From Mycobacterium sp. 1274761.0 (GTDB lineage Bacteria > Actinomycetota > Actinomycetes > Mycobacteriales > Mycobacteriaceae), in the NCBI RefSeq assembly GCF_001668615.1, contig NZ_LZMC01000073.1, positions 62,001-126,000 on the forward strand: DNA of 64,000 nt, written 5' to 3'. The translations under genes were made by a program, and so were the position numbers. The number at the start of each line of letters is the position of its first letter. Position 1 is the first letter of the stretch. Below, piece after piece: positions 55,164 to 64,000 of this stretch. The notes under the pieces are model-generated. The model was not told where the DNA came from. It saw only the letters and a list, made by a program, of their open reading frames with translations, and did no database searches.

Positions 55164-58013
55164 TTAACCTGCGGCGACCTCGACTGGGGCCGGTCGGGGC
55201 CGCGGCGGACGGGTGCGCACGTTCATCGGCCACCAGAACCAGCGCCCGAGCAGCGTGGCGATCGACGGCGTCATGAACGACCGCACCACCAGCGTGTCGA
55301 ACAGCAAGCCGAGGCCGATCGTGGTGCCCATTTGGCCGATCACGCGCAGGTCGCTGACGACCATCGAGCACATCGTCAGCGCGAAAACCAGGCCGGCGGC
55401 CGTCACGACGCTGCCCGTGCCGCCCATCGCGCGAATGATGCCGGTCTTCAGTCCGCCCGGTATCTCCTCCTTGAACCGCGACACCAGCAGCAGGTTGTAA
55501 TCCGATCCGACCGCCAGCAGGATGATCACCGCCATCGCGAGCACCATCCAGTGCAGCTCGATGCCCAGGATGTGCTGCCAGATGAGCACCGAGATGCCGA
55601 ACGACGCCCCCAGCGACAGCACGACGGTGCCGACGATCACCACGGCGGCAACGAGGCTGCGGGTGAACAGCAGCATGATCAAGAAAATCAGGCTGATCGA
55701 GGCGATCCCGGCGATGAGCAGGTCGTAGTAGGAGCCGTCGGCCAGGTCCTTGAACGTCGCCGCGGTGCCACCGAGGGAGATCTTCGCGTCTTCCAGCGGC
55801 GTGCCCTTCACGGCCTCGATCGCCGCCAGCTTGATCGGCTCGACGCGCGAAAGCCCTTCGGGCGTCACCGGATCCCCGCGGTGGGCGATGATCATCCGGA
55901 CCGATCTGCCGTCCGGCGAGAAGAAGCTCTTCATGCCGCGCTGGAAGTCCGGATTGTCGAACACCTCGGGCGGCAGATAGAAGCTGTCGTCGTTCTTGGC
56001 CTCGTCGAACGCCTTACCCATCGACGTCGAGTTCGCACTCAGTTCGTCCATCTGGTGGTAGAAGCCGGACATGGTGCTGTAGGTGGTCAGCATCATGGTC
56101 TGCATGCTTTCCATCGTCGTGATCATCGGCCCGAACTGAGCCAGCATCTCGGGCATCAGCGTGTCGAGCCGATTCATGTTGACGATAATCGCGTCCATGC
56201 TGTCGGTCAGCTCACTGACACCGTCGAGCGCGTCGAACAGCGAGCGAATCGAGTGGCACGCGGGAATGTCGTAGCAGTGCGGCTCCCAGTAGAAATAGTT
56301 GCGGATCGGCCGGAAGAAGTCGTCGAAATCGGCTATGTGGTCCCGTAATTCGTGAATCGTGCCCTGGAGGTCGTTCATCTGGCCGACCATGTCGTGGGTG
56401 ACGCCGACCAACTGCGTCATCAGGCTGTACATGCGCTTCATGGTCGCGACGGTCTTGCCCATCTCGTCGGCCTGAGTCTTCATGTCGGCCATGCGGTCTT
56501 TCATCAGCTTCATGTTCTGCAGCTGACCCGCGCCCTGCATGCTCAAAATGAACGGGAGCGACGTGTGCTGGATCGGCGTGCCGTCCGGCCTGGTGATCGC
56601 CTGCACGCGGGCTATGCCGGGCACCCGGAACACCGCTTTGGCGACCTTGTCGAGAACGAGGAAGTCCGATGAATTACGCAGGTCATGATCGGACTCGATC
56701 AGCAGCACCTCGGGGTTCATTCGGGCCATCGAGAAGTGCCGGTTGGCGGCGTCGAATCCGGTGTTGGCGGGGATGTCCTTCGGGATGAACTTGGTGTCGT
56801 CGTAGTTCGCCTTGTATCCGGGCAGCGCGGCCAGGCCGATGAGGGCCAGCGCCAGCGAGGCGACGAGGATCGGACCGGGCCACCGCACGATCGATGTGCC
56901 GATCTTTCGCCAGAACCGAATCCGCATGGCACGTCTGGGTTCGAACAGGCCGAAGCGGCTGCCGATGGTGACGATCGCAGGGCCAAGAGTGAGCGCCACC
57001 GCCACACCCGCGAGGATGCCGACCGCGCACGGCACGCCCAGCGTCTGGAAGTACGGCATGCGGGTGAAGGTCAGACAGTAGGTGGCGCCGGCGATGGTCA
57101 GACCCGACCCCAGCACGACATGTGCTGTGCCGTGGAACATTTCGTAGTAGGCCTCTTCGCGGCTGGCCCCCGACGTGCGGGCCTCCTGATAGCGCCCGAT
57201 CAGAAAGATGGCGTAGTCGGTGCCTGCCGCGATCGTCAGCGAGACCAACATGTTCACCGCGAATGTCGACAGGCCGATGATCTGGTGATGGCCCAGGAAC
57301 GCCACGATTCCCCGCGCAGCCGTCAATTGGATGCCGACCATGACGAGCAGAAGCAGCACCGTGACGATCGAGCGGTAGAAGATCAACAGCATCGTGATGA
57401 TGACGACGAACGTGACGATGGTGATCTTGAGGATCGTCCGATCGCCGGCGTGGTTCATGTCGGCCTGCAGCGCAGCCGGACCGGTCACGAACACCTTCAC
57501 CCCCGGCGGGGGGGATGACGCGTCGACGATGCTGCGCACGGCTTCGACCGACTCGTTCGACAGCGTCTCGCCCATGTTGCCGGCGAGGTTCAGCTGCACG
57601 TATGCGGCCTTGCCGTCGTTGCTCTTGGCGCCGGCTTCGGTGAGCGGATCGCCCCAGAAGTCCGCGACGTGCTGGATGTGTTTCGGATCCGCCCGCAGCT
57701 TGGCGACCAGGTCCTTGTAATAGTCGAGTGCCGCTTCGCCCAGCGGCTCATCGCCCTCGACGACGAGCATCGCGACGCTGTCGGAGTCCGACTCGCCGAA
57801 CCGCTGTCCCATGTGCTTCATCGCCTGCATGGACGGGGCGTCCGTCGGGCTCATCGACACCTGGTTGGCCTTGCCGACCACTTCCAGCTGGGGCACCGTG
57901 GCGTTGAGCAGGAACAGCAGTGCCAGCCAGCCGAGAATGATCGGTATCGACATCCGCCGGATCCAGCGCGCGATCGCCGACGGTTCCCGCCGCGTGTGCA
58001 GCGCGGTCGTCAT
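55164..58013 (-). CDS. mmpL4: MmpL4/MmpL5-type RND exporter
   Basis: This 949-residue RND transporter has twelve membrane helices in the MmpL layout: helix 1 at ~22-40, a large periplasmic loop with [21 protein letters not shown], helices 2-6, and a second loop of ~330 residues with a long coiled region ([20 protein letters not shown]). Helices 7-12 follow, including the [17 protein letters not shown] region that carries the proton-relay Asp-Tyr. With MmpS4 it exports mycobactin/carboxymycobactin siderophores in mycobacteria. It overlaps mmpS by four bases (ATGA) and lies under an IdeR box upstream of mmpS. MmpL5 is the main alternative identity. Confidence 0.88.
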   Translation of the reverse strand: MTTALHTRREPSAIARWIRRMSIPIILGWLALLFLLNATVPQLEVVGKANQVSMSPTDAPSMQAMKHMGQRFGESDSDSVAMLVVEGDEPLGEAALDYYKDLVAKLRADPKHIQHVADFWGDPLTEAGAKSNDGKAAYVQLNLAGNMGETLSNESVEAVRSIVDASSPPPGVKVFVTGPAALQADMNHAGDRTILKITIVTFVVIITMLLIFYRSIVTVLLLLVMVGIQLTAARGIVAFLGHHQIIGLSTFAVNMLVSLTIAAGTDYAIFLIGRYQEARTSGASREEAYYEMFHGTAHVVLGSGLTIAGATYCLTFTRMPYFQTLGVPCAVGILAGVAVALTLGPAIVTIGSRFGLFEPRRAMRIRFWRKIGTSIVRWPGPILVASLALALIGLAALPGYKANYDDTKFIPKDIPANTGFDAANRHFSMARMNPEVLLIESDHDLRNSSDFLVLDKVAKAVFRVPGIARVQAITRPDGTPIQHTSLPFILSMQGAGQLQNMKLMKDRMADMKTQADEMGKTVATMKRMYSLMTQLVGVTHDMVGQMNDLQGTIHELRDHIADFDDFFRPIRNYFYWEPHCYDIPACHSIRSLFDALDGVSELTDSMDAIIVNMNRLDTLMPEMLAQFGPMITTMESMQTMMLTTYSTMSGFYHQMDELSANSTSMGKAFDEAKNDDSFYLPPEVFDNPDFQRGMKSFFSPDGRSVRMIIAHRGDPVTPEGLSRVEPIKLAAIEAVKGTPLEDAKISLGGTAATFKDLADGSYYDLLIAGIASISLIFLIMLLFTRSLVAAVVIVGTVVLSLGASFGISVLIWQHILGIELHWMVLAMAVIILLAVGSDYNLLLVSRFKEEIPGGLKTGIIRAMGGTGSVVTAAGLVFALTMCSMVVSDLRVIGQMGTTIGLGLLFDTLVVRSFMTPSIATLLGRWFWWPMNVRTRPPRPRPAPVEVAAG

Positions 58014-58429
58014 GCGGACTTCACAACGCAGTAGATGTATGCGCTGACCTGATTCACGGTGCGCTCGTCCTTGACCTCACCGTCGGAGGTGATCCGGCAC
58101 CCGATGAAGTCGCTGTCACCCTGCGCCACAATGTTTCCCATCACCGACGGTGCGTTGGAGATGATCTCGCGGGACCACGGCAACGTCGCGTCGTTCACCT
58201 GGTTGGTTTCGCCCTCGTCGTCGATGTAGTTGATGTCGGCCGTCGCGCCCGGCGGACCCCAGACCTCGTAGATCAGGCTCTTCGGGTCGGTCTTGTTCGA
58301 GTTGTCGGACATGCTGCCCGCGTACGTCGGCAGCTGATGCGAACCGAAGATGCCTCGGACACGTACTACAGCAAATCCCGCAGCGGCGATCACAATCACC
58401 ATGGCCAGCGGGATCCACGCATGCTTCAA
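58010..58429 (-). CDS. mmpS4: MmpS4/MmpS5-type membrane protein, partner of MmpL
   Basis: This 139-residue protein has one N-terminal membrane helix ([25 protein letters not shown]) and a beta-rich periplasmic domain ([52 protein letters not shown]) like MmpS4/S5, with the two conserved Cys. The start is unclear. TTG 58429 gives the normal length but has no ribosome binding site nearby. GAAGGG lies nine bases before an in-frame ATT at 58441, which would be a rare start codon (IFRVLKHAW). It is the first gene of the mmpS-mmpL pair and is controlled from the IdeR box at 58469. Confidence 0.85.
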   Translation of the reverse strand: MKHAWIPLAMVIVIAAAGFAVVRVRGIFGSHQLPTYAGSMSDNSNKTDPKSLIYEVWGPPGATADINYIDDEGETNQVNDATLPWSREIISNAPSVMGNIVAQGDSDFIGCRITSDGEVKDERTVNQVSAYIYCVVKSA

Positions 58430-58468
58430 GACACGGAAAATTCGCGGGATCCCTTCACGCTCGGCGAG

Positions 58469-58487
58469 TAAAGTTAGGCTAACAAAC
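58469..58487 (-). promoter_or_regulatory. IdeR (iron) box upstream of mmpS4-mmpL4
   Basis: The sequence TAAAGTTAGGCTAACAAAC matches the 19-base IdeR consensus, with the palindromic core GTTAGGCTAAC intact (about 14 of 19 positions by eye). It lies 28-40 bases before the mmpS start candidates. With iron, IdeR would repress; without iron the exporter would be made, as known for mmpS4-mmpL4 in M. tuberculosis. Confidence 0.8.
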
Positions 58488-58516
58488 CCTGCGGGGGCAG
58501 AGGGACCCTACCGCGC

Positions 58517-59263
58517 TCAGCGCCACCGAGCGGTCAGCGCGCCGAGGGCCCCGAGCGCCACAGCCGCCGCCGTCGATGTCCTCAGCACCGTCGGCCCCAT
58601 CCGCACCACCGCCGCCCCGGCGCCGGACAACGCGGCGAGTTCGTCGACGGTGATGCCACCTTCGGGCCCGACCACCAAAATCAGCGACTTCGCCTGTGCC
58701 ACAGGGAGTTCCGTCATCGGTTCGGCCGCCGATTCGTGCAGCACCAACACCGTAGTGCCCGCGGACACCGCTTCTGCGAGCCAGCTCGTCAGCTCGCCAG
58801 TGCTCACCACCCCGGTGACTGACGGGATGTAGGGCCTGCGCGACTGACGGGCCGCCGAGCGGGCCACCGCGCGCCACCGGCGCAGGCCCTTGTCGGCCTT
58901 GGCCGCGTCCCAGCGCGCCACGCAGCGCGCCGATTGCCAGCCGACGAACGCGTCGGCGCCCGCCTCGGTGGCCAATTCGATGGCCAGCTCGGAGCGGTCG
59001 GCCTTGGGCAGTGCCTGCACGACGGTGACCGACGGCGTCGGCGGCTCGACGATCCAGCGCTCCTGCACGCGCGCCGAGAGCCGGGTCTTGGCCACCTCTT
59101 CGATCACGCAGTGCGCCACCGCGCCCGCCCCATCGGAGAGATCGAGCTGCTCACCCGCCCTGATGCGACGCACGGTGGCGGCGTGGAAGCCCTCATCGCC
59201 GTCTACGACGGCCAGGTCGCCGACGTCGGGCAGCGTGTCGACGTAGAACAGCGCCCCTGCCAT
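58517..59263 (-). CDS. rsmE: 16S rRNA (uracil1498-N3)-methyltransferase
   Basis: This 248-residue SPOUT methyltransferase has the N-terminal PUA-like part ([26 protein letters not shown]). The C-terminal trefoil knot has [16 protein letters not shown] and the SAM-binding [19 protein letters not shown], standard for RsmE. It methylates U1498 in helix 44. It begins nine bases after the dnaJ2 stop, forming the hrcA-dnaJ2-rsmE operon found across actinobacteria. Confidence 0.95.
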   Translation of the reverse strand: MAGALFYVDTLPDVGDLAVVDGDEGFHAATVRRIRAGEQLDLSDGAGAVAHCVIEEVAKTRLSARVQERWIVEPPTPSVTVVQALPKADRSELAIELATEAGADAFVGWQSARCVARWDAAKADKGLRRWRAVARSAARQSRRPYIPSVTGVVSTGELTSWLAEAVSAGTTVLVLHESAAEPMTELPVAQAKSLILVVGPEGGITVDELAALSGAGAAVVRMGPTVLRTSTAAAVALGALGALTARWR

Positions 59264-59272
59264 CAGCGCCGG

Positions 59273-60415
59273 CTAGCGGCCGGTGAAGGTTTCGCGCAGC
59301 CTGCTGAACAGGCCGCCGCCGGCGGAGGCGGTCTGGGTGGACTTCACCTCGGCGGCGTCGCGGGTGCGGCGTTCCTTCAACTTGCGGAGCAACTCGATGT
59401 CCTCGTGGTCCAGCCGCGAAGGGACGACCACCTCGATATGGGCGTGCAGGTCCCCGCGCACCCCCGACCGCAGATGCGGCATCCCGTGACCGCGCAGCGT
59501 GACCACCGAGTCGGGCTGGGTGCCCGCAGGGATCGTGATATCGGTCGGCCCGTCGAGGATCGCGTCTATGGAGACGGTGGCACCCAGCGCCGCGTCGACC
59601 ATCGGCACCGACACGGTGCAATGCAGATCGTCGCCGTCACGGACAAACACCTCGTGCTGCGTCTCGTGGACCTCGACGTACAAGTCACCCGCCGGGCCGC
59701 CGCCGGGACCCACTTCACCTTGGGCCGCCAGCCGTACCCGCATGCCGTCGCCCACCCCGGCAGGGATCTTCACACTGATCTCGCGCCGAGAGCGGACCCG
59801 GCCGTCGCCGCCGCAGCGGTGGCAGGGATCCAGGATGACCTCACCGACTCCACCGCAGACCGGACACGGACGCGTGGTCATGACCTGCCCCAGCAGCGAG
59901 CGCTGCACAGTCTGGATCTCACCCTTCCCGCCGCAGGTGTCGCAGGTGGTCGGCTTGGAGTTGCCGTGGGTGCCCTTGCCGTGGCACAGGTCACACAGCA
60001 CCGCGGTGTCGACCGTGACCTGCTTGGTCACGCCCGTCGCGCACTCCTCCAGGGTGAGCCGCATGCGCAGCAGGGAGTCGGAGCCGGGCCGAACCCGACC
60101 GATCGGGCCTCGGGACGTGGCACCGCCGCCGAAGAACGCCTCGAACACGTCGCCGAGGCCACCGAAACCGCCGAAACCGTTGCCGGCGGCACTCGCGGAT
60201 TGCAGCGGGTCGCCGCCGAGGTCGACGATGCGCCGCTTCTCCGGATCGCTGAGCACCTCGTAGGCGGCGCTGATCTCCTGAAAGCGGGCCTGCGCCTCCT
60301 GGTCGGGGTTGACGTCGGGGTGCAGCTCACGGGCCAGCTTCCGGTAGGCGCGCTTGATTTCCGAATCGCTGGCGCCCTTGCTCACTCCGAGCAGACCGTA
60401 ATAGTCGCGTGCCAC
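59273..60415 (-). CDS. dnaJ2: Chaperone DnaJ (DnaJ2)
   Basis: This 380-residue Hsp40 starts at GTG 60415 with GGAAGG upstream. It has a J domain ([23 protein letters not shown] at [13 protein letters not shown]) and a Gly/Phe-rich linker. Four C-x-x-C-x-G-x-G-like zinc modules follow ([41 protein letters not shown]), and then the substrate-binding C-terminal domain. It stimulates DnaK. It is directly downstream of hrcA. Confidence 0.97.
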   Translation of the reverse strand: MARDYYGLLGVSKGASDSEIKRAYRKLARELHPDVNPDQEAQARFQEISAAYEVLSDPEKRRIVDLGGDPLQSASAAGNGFGGFGGLGDVFEAFFGGGATSRGPIGRVRPGSDSLLRMRLTLEECATGVTKQVTVDTAVLCDLCHGKGTHGNSKPTTCDTCGGKGEIQTVQRSLLGQVMTTRPCPVCGGVGEVILDPCHRCGGDGRVRSRREISVKIPAGVGDGMRVRLAAQGEVGPGGGPAGDLYVEVHETQHEVFVRDGDDLHCTVSVPMVDAALGATVSIDAILDGPTDITIPAGTQPDSVVTLRGHGMPHLRSGVRGDLHAHIEVVVPSRLDHEDIELLRKLKERRTRDAAEVKSTQTASAGGGLFSRLRETFTGR

Positions 60416-60473
60416 TCCCTGACCTTCCTTACCGCCGAGGCGGTTCTTCTCTTGTGCTCCTCGCGTGCGCGGG

Positions 60474-61505
60474 CTATCGACTGCCCAAGACTTCGCCGAT
60501 GTACATCGCAACCGCTGCGACATTGGCGATCGTTCCCGGATAGTCCATTCGGGTGGGTCCGAGCACACCCATACCGCCGTAGACCTTCCCCATACTGCCG
60601 TAAGCCGTCGTGACTACCGAGGTGCCCGCCATCTCCTCGGCTTCCGTCTCGTGTCCGATGCGCACGGTGACCTTGCCGGCCTCCTGCTGCGCCGCGAGCA
60701 GCCGCAACACCACGACCTGCTCTTCGAGCGCCTCGAGCACAGAGCGCAGCGATCCGCCGAAGTCGGCGGTGTTGCGGGTGAGGTTCGCGGTGCCGCCCAG
60801 CAGCAACCGCTCCTCGGTGCGTTCGACAAGCGATTCCAGTAGCACCGTCGCCGACCTGCCGATGGCGTCACCGAGGCCACCCTTGCCGTCCATGTGGGCG
60901 GCCAGCTCCGACACCGCGACCGAGGCCGCCGCCAAGCGCTTGCCCTCCAGCGCTTGGCCCAGCATCTCGCGCAGCTGGCCGATCTCGTGCTCGTCGATGA
61001 CGTCACCGAGTTCGACCATTCGCTGGTCGACCCGGCCAGTGTCGGTGATCACCACCAGCAGCAGACGGGCGGGGGTCAGCTGAACCACTTCGAGATGGCG
61101 CACGGTGGAAGTCGACAGCGTCGGGTACTGGACGATGGCCACCTGCCGGGTGAGCTGGGCCAATAGCTTCACCGCACGGCGCAGGACGTCGTCGAGGTCC
61201 ACGCCCGTCTCCAGGAATTTCAGGATGGCCGACCGCTCGGACGACGACAGCGGCTTGATGTCCTCGAGCCGGTCGACGAATTCGCGGTACCCCTTCTCGG
61301 TCGGCACGCGACCGGAGCTCGTGTGGGGCTGGGTGATGTAGCCCTCGGCCTCGAGCACGGCCATGTCGTTGCGGACGGTCGCGCTGGACACCCCGAGGTT
61401 GTGCCGCTCGACCAGAGACTTGGAACCTATCGGTTCCTTGGTCGCAACGAAGTCGGCGACGATCGCGCGCAACACCTCGAACCGACGGTCGTCGGCACTT
61501 CCCAT
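60474..61505 (-). CDS. hrcA: Heat-inducible transcription repressor HrcA
   Basis: This 343-residue repressor of groE-type genes binds CIRCE elements. It has the winged-helix start [61 protein letters not shown], and the GAF-like C-terminal domain. ATG 61505 is preceded by AGGAGGTGAAC, a near perfect ribosome binding site. It heads the hrcA-dnaJ2-rsmE operon. No CIRCE repeat is seen in the 139 bases upstream. Confidence 0.96.
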   Translation of the reverse strand: MGSADDRRFEVLRAIVADFVATKEPIGSKSLVERHNLGVSSATVRNDMAVLEAEGYITQPHTSSGRVPTEKGYREFVDRLEDIKPLSSSERSAILKFLETGVDLDDVLRRAVKLLAQLTRQVAIVQYPTLSTSTVRHLEVVQLTPARLLLVVITDTGRVDQRMVELGDVIDEHEIGQLREMLGQALEGKRLAAASVAVSELAAHMDGKGGLGDAIGRSATVLLESLVERTEERLLLGGTANLTRNTADFGGSLRSVLEALEEQVVVLRLLAAQQEAGKVTVRIGHETEAEEMAGTSVVTTAYGSMGKVYGGMGVLGPTRMDYPGTIANVAAVAMYIGEVLGSR

Positions 61506-61644
61506 GTTCACCTCCTGAGATCGACCCCATTTTACGGTCATCAGCAGGGGCTATAGCTTCACGTGGCAGATCAACCGGATGCGACTAGCCTGCAGATGAT
61601 GCGCAGGGCGCAGGCAGTCGGGACGAGTCGAAGGATTCGGGCAG

Positions 61645-61959
61645 GTGATCTTCAAGGGCACACTCGATGGCAAGCCGTATCCCCACCACGGGTTGACGCA
61701 CCGGCAGTGGTCGCAGATACCGCCGCGACAGATCCGCCTCGACGAGCTGGTGACCACGACGAAAGTGCTGCAGCTGGACCGCCTGCTGTCGGAGGATTCG
61801 ACGTTCTATGGCGACCTGTTTCCCCATGCCGTGCGCTGGCGGGGCGTCGTGTATCTCGAAGACGGGCTGCACCGGGCGGTGCGGGCGGCGCTGCGCAATC
61901 GGACGGTGCTGCATGCGCGCGTCTTCGATATGGACGTGCCGGTCGCCGAGCAGACCTAG
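61645..61959 (+). CDS. Conserved type II-like small protein (Rv2375-like)
   Basis: This 104-residue protein starts at GTG 61645. The sequence has an ordered pattern (QWSQIPPRQIRLDELVTTTKVLQLDRLL, HAVRWRGVVYLEDGLHRAVRAALRNRTVLHARVFD). It resembles a small nuclease-like or ParB-N-type fold, with an Asp-Gly-His-Arg stretch recalling ParB/sulfiredoxin-type DGHHR motifs. It is conserved beside hrcA in mycobacteria. Its function is unknown. Confidence 0.82.
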   Translation: MIFKGTLDGKPYPHHGLTHRQWSQIPPRQIRLDELVTTTKVLQLDRLLSEDSTFYGDLFPHAVRWRGVVYLEDGLHRAVRAALRNRTVLHARVFDMDVPVAEQT

Positions 61960-61968
61960 CCTATCCGG

Positions 61969-62490
61969 TCAGCAGGCAATCCCATTCTCCTGCAACGTGA
62001 TCCGCAGCGCACGCATCGCGTAGTACAGCCTGGACTTGACCGTGCCCTCCGGAATGCGTTCTCCGGCAGCGATGTCGGCGATGGTCTGCCCGAGATAGTG
62101 CGCGCGGACGACGACAGCGCGGTGGTCGGCCGACAGTGACCTCAACGCCTCCGCCAGGATCCACCTGTCGAATGCCGGGCCGATCGCATCCGGCGATGGC
62201 CGCTCGGGTAGCGAGTCCGTCCGGTATTCGCGCGTGTACCGAGCACTTCGGCGATCGTCGATCACCAGGTTGCGGGCCACGGTGAACAGCCAGGCCCTCA
62301 CCCCGCTCGGGCACTGCCGCAAGATGTCCGGCTTGCGCCAGAGCCGCAGCAGCGTCTCCTGGACAACATCCTCAGCGAAGGCCCTGTCCCCGTCGGTGAA
62401 CCGCAGGACATACCGCAGCAACGCTCGGGCGTGTGCGTCATGCATCGCTCGAAGGAGTGCCGCCGGCTCAGGATCGGTCACTCCGTTCAT
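61969..62490 (-). CDS. ECF sigma factor, SigL-like
   Basis: This 173-residue sigma factor has region 2 (HARALLRYVLRFTDGDRAFAEDVVQETLLRLWRKPDIL, VRAWLFTVARNLVIDDRRSAR). Region 4 is LRSLSADHRAVVVRAHYLGQTIADIAAGERIPEGTVKSRLYYAMRALRITLQENG. The sequence is strikingly like M. tuberculosis SigL. No anti-sigma (zinc-containing) gene lies downstream; the gene ends ten bases from a convergent hypothetical gene. It is preceded by hemW after 62 bases. Confidence 0.9.
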   Translation of the reverse strand: MNGVTDPEPAALLRAMHDAHARALLRYVLRFTDGDRAFAEDVVQETLLRLWRKPDILRQCPSGVRAWLFTVARNLVIDDRRSARYTREYRTDSLPERPSPDAIGPAFDRWILAEALRSLSADHRAVVVRAHYLGQTIADIAAGERIPEGTVKSRLYYAMRALRITLQENGIAC

Positions 62491-62552
62491 GGTTCGCCTG
62501 AGCCCTTCGCATCTGCTGTGGGATTCCTTGGGAAACGACCACAGCGCGACGA

Positions 62553-63728
62553 TCAGTCGAGCACCGCGCGGACCACGCCATCGGCCAGCAGCCGTCCGCG
62601 GTCGGTGAGCACCAACCGGTCGACGTCGCTCGCCAGCAACCCGTCGCCGACGGCGATCTGTGCCCGGACGCGTTCGTCCTCGGTGAGGAAGCTAGCAGGC
62701 AGGCCCCGCCGCAACCGCAGGCGCAGCATCACGTCTTCCATATGCCGCGCGTCGCCATCGAGCTGCTCGAAATCGGCTACCGGAAGCAATCCGTCGGCCA
62801 GCGCATGCCCATACGCGTTGGGGTGCTTGATATTCCACCACCGGATCGATCCCACATACCCGTGCGCCCCTGGCCCGGCGCCCCACCACTCGCCGCCGTC
62901 CCAGTAGCCCATGTTGTGCCTGCATTCACCGCCGGGCCGGCTCCAATTGGAGACCTCATACCAGTCGAAACCCGCGGCCGACAGCCGTTCGTCGGCAAGC
63001 TCGTAGCGCCGCGCCAGCACATCGTCGTCGGTGAGCGATAGTTCCCCGCGCCGCACCCGTCTGCCCATCGCGGTGCCCTCCTCGATGGTCAGCGCATACG
63101 CCGAAATGTGATCAACACCTCCCTCGACGGCCGCGTCGATCGAGCGCGCAAAATCGTCGTCGGTCTCCCCCGGCGTGCCGTATATGAGGTCGATGTTGAC
63201 GTGCTCGAATCCGGCCGCGAGGGCCTCGCGTGCGGCCGCGGGCGCCCGGCCCGGCGAGTGCACCCGGTCCAGCGTCGCCAGCACGTGCGGAGCGACCGAC
63301 TGCATGCCCAGCGACACGCGCGTGTATCCGGCGTCGCGCAGGCGCACGAACAGTTCGGGAGACGTCGATTCCGGGTTGGCTTCGGTGGTGACCTCGGCCC
63401 CGTCGGCGAGGACAAAGTGGTCACGCACCGCGTCGAGCACCTTGATCAGGCCCGGCCCGCCCAGCAGCGACGGCGTGCCGCCGCCCACGAAGACCGTCTG
63501 CACCGCCGGTGGTGACCCCAGCATCGCTGCGGCCAGGCCCAGTTCGGCGCGCAGCGCGGCCAGCCAGCCGTCGAATTCGGCGCCGCCCAGCTCGGCGGGG
63601 GTGTAGGTGTTGAAGTCGCAGTATCCGCAGCGGGTGGCGCAGAACGGGACGTGGACATACAAACCGAACGGCGCCCCGGGCGTCGGCGTCATGCCAGGCA
63701 AGCCGGCAGGCTGGGTTCGGACGGTCAC
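62553..63728 (-). CDS. hemW: HemW-like radical SAM protein (HemN family, Rv2388c-like)
   Basis: This 391-residue radical SAM protein has the 4Fe-4S motif C-x3-C-x2-C in VPFCATRCGYCDFNTY. The SAM-binding GGGTPSLL and the HemN_C region (NMGYWDGGEWWGAGPGAHGY) follow. HemW is a heme chaperone; older annotation calls it coproporphyrinogen III oxidase. Family criteria favour HemW because the fourth N-terminal Cys seen in HemN is absent. It starts at GTG 63728 and is divergent from the sulfur leader ORF. Confidence 0.93.
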   Translation of the reverse strand: MTVRTQPAGLPGMTPTPGAPFGLYVHVPFCATRCGYCDFNTYTPAELGGAEFDGWLAALRAELGLAAAMLGSPPAVQTVFVGGGTPSLLGGPGLIKVLDAVRDHFVLADGAEVTTEANPESTSPELFVRLRDAGYTRVSLGMQSVAPHVLATLDRVHSPGRAPAAAREALAAGFEHVNIDLIYGTPGETDDDFARSIDAAVEGGVDHISAYALTIEEGTAMGRRVRRGELSLTDDDVLARRYELADERLSAAGFDWYEVSNWSRPGGECRHNMGYWDGGEWWGAGPGAHGYVGSIRWWNIKHPNAYGHALADGLLPVADFEQLDGDARHMEDVMLRLRLRRGLPASFLTEDERVRAQIAVGDGLLASDVDRLVLTDRGRLLADGVVRAVLD

Positions 63729-63818
63729 AAGCCCAGTTTCTCAGAGGACTTTTGTTCACCCTGAGCCCAAATCTCGACCGGTTAGGGCATATGTCGGTGT
63801 CCGTGGCACAATTGGGCC

Positions 63819-63914
63819 GTGATCGCCGCTCGCATCTTCTCCCACCGCGTATCGCTGGTGGCGCGGCGGCATGTCGACTTCAAGCGCGTATGTAGCTGTT
63901 GTTGTCTGCCTTGA
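63819..63914 (+). CDS. Leaderless 31-codon leader peptide with Cys-Ser-Cys-Cys-Cys
   Basis: The GTG at 63819 follows a CACAAT -10 box (63807-63812) by six bases, so translation probably begins on a leaderless RNA. The peptide starts MIAARIFSHRVSLVAR, and its last residues are VCSCCCLP followed by TGA. Polycysteine leader ORFs before sulfur-assimilation genes in mycobacteria act as cysteine attenuators: stalling when Cys is scarce allows expression of the downstream gene. The ORF is too short for ordinary gene finding. The expected downstream gene by synteny is nirA/sirA. Confidence 0.8.
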   Translation: MIAARIFSHRVSLVARRHVDFKRVCSCCCLP

Positions 63915-64000
63915 CGTCGTAGTCCTGCCCACCAGTACTTTCAGCTGGCCGCCGGATCTGCGCCGCCGGACAGCCCCCGGTGAAAGCGCGCCCGAAGGCC
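63915..64000 (+). other. Attenuator region and possible start of the next gene (nirA by synteny)
   Basis: After the leader stop, 86 bases remain. The last seven codons, from GTG at 63980, could read VKARPKA, resembling the N-terminus of mycobacterial sulfite/nitrite reductase, but this is too short to be sure. GCCGCCGGATCTGCGCCGCCGGAC may form alternate hairpins. The coding region is cut by the window edge. Confidence 0.3.

Overview
The window looks like a high-GC mycobacterial chromosome, probably a non-tuberculous Mycobacterium/Mycolicibacterium. From about 17.6 kb onward much of the gene order follows the M. tuberculosis Rv2314c-Rv2391 block: tldE/tldD, uspABC, the ECF transporter pair, lppP, dnaG, dgt, glyS, smtB-zur, uppS, recO, amiA2, era, ybeY, phoH, rsmE, dnaJ2, hrcA, hemW and the nirA leader. 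Insertions absent from that reference order are scattered between these genes. Species-level identity cannot be settled from the sequence alone.

Layout. 1-4854 is the 3' end of a very large regulator-like protein built from tandem SnoaL-like domains. 4.9-14.8 kb is an accessory, partly decayed stretch. It holds small secreted and membrane proteins (DUF732, an S51 peptidase, an Ala/Glu-rich coiled-coil protein), several pseudogenes (including a truncated DNA ligase joined to an integrase tail), a ferredoxin, a Dyp-type peroxidase operon with two unknown partners, and a bile-acid/sodium symporter-like protein, and it ends at a CAU tRNA. 15-32.4 kb holds a nitroreductase, Kup, an AhpD-like protein, TldD/TldE, the UspABC sugar importer, an ECF transporter, a MarR-MFS pair, a VIT1-type iron transporter, an acyl-CoA dehydrogenase/oxidase and LppP.

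32.5-38.1 kb is the most unusual cluster. It has two tandem mycolic-acid-type methyltransferases, a KasA-like ketosynthase that has lost its catalytic cysteine (Asp171) and one histidine (Asn311), a frameshifted glutamine-dependent asparagine synthetase and a SnoaL-like protein, and it ends beside tRNA-Asn. 38.5-63.7 kb is mostly core: DNA replication (dnaG, dgt), translation (glyS, era, ybeY, rsmE), zinc control (smtB-zur with a visible operator), envelope synthesis (uppS), repair (recO), heat shock (hrcA-dnaJ2) and heme-related hemW. An mmpS4-mmpL4 siderophore-export pair with an IdeR box sits between phoH and rsmE.

The last 200 bases hold a leaderless 31-codon leader ORF ending in a Cys-Ser-Cys-Cys-Cys run, matching the cysteine-responsive attenuators found before mycobacterial sulfur-assimilation genes. 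Many genes are translationally coupled by 4-base stop/start overlaps. Several have a TANNNT -10 box 6-8 bases before the start codon, suggesting leaderless mRNAs.
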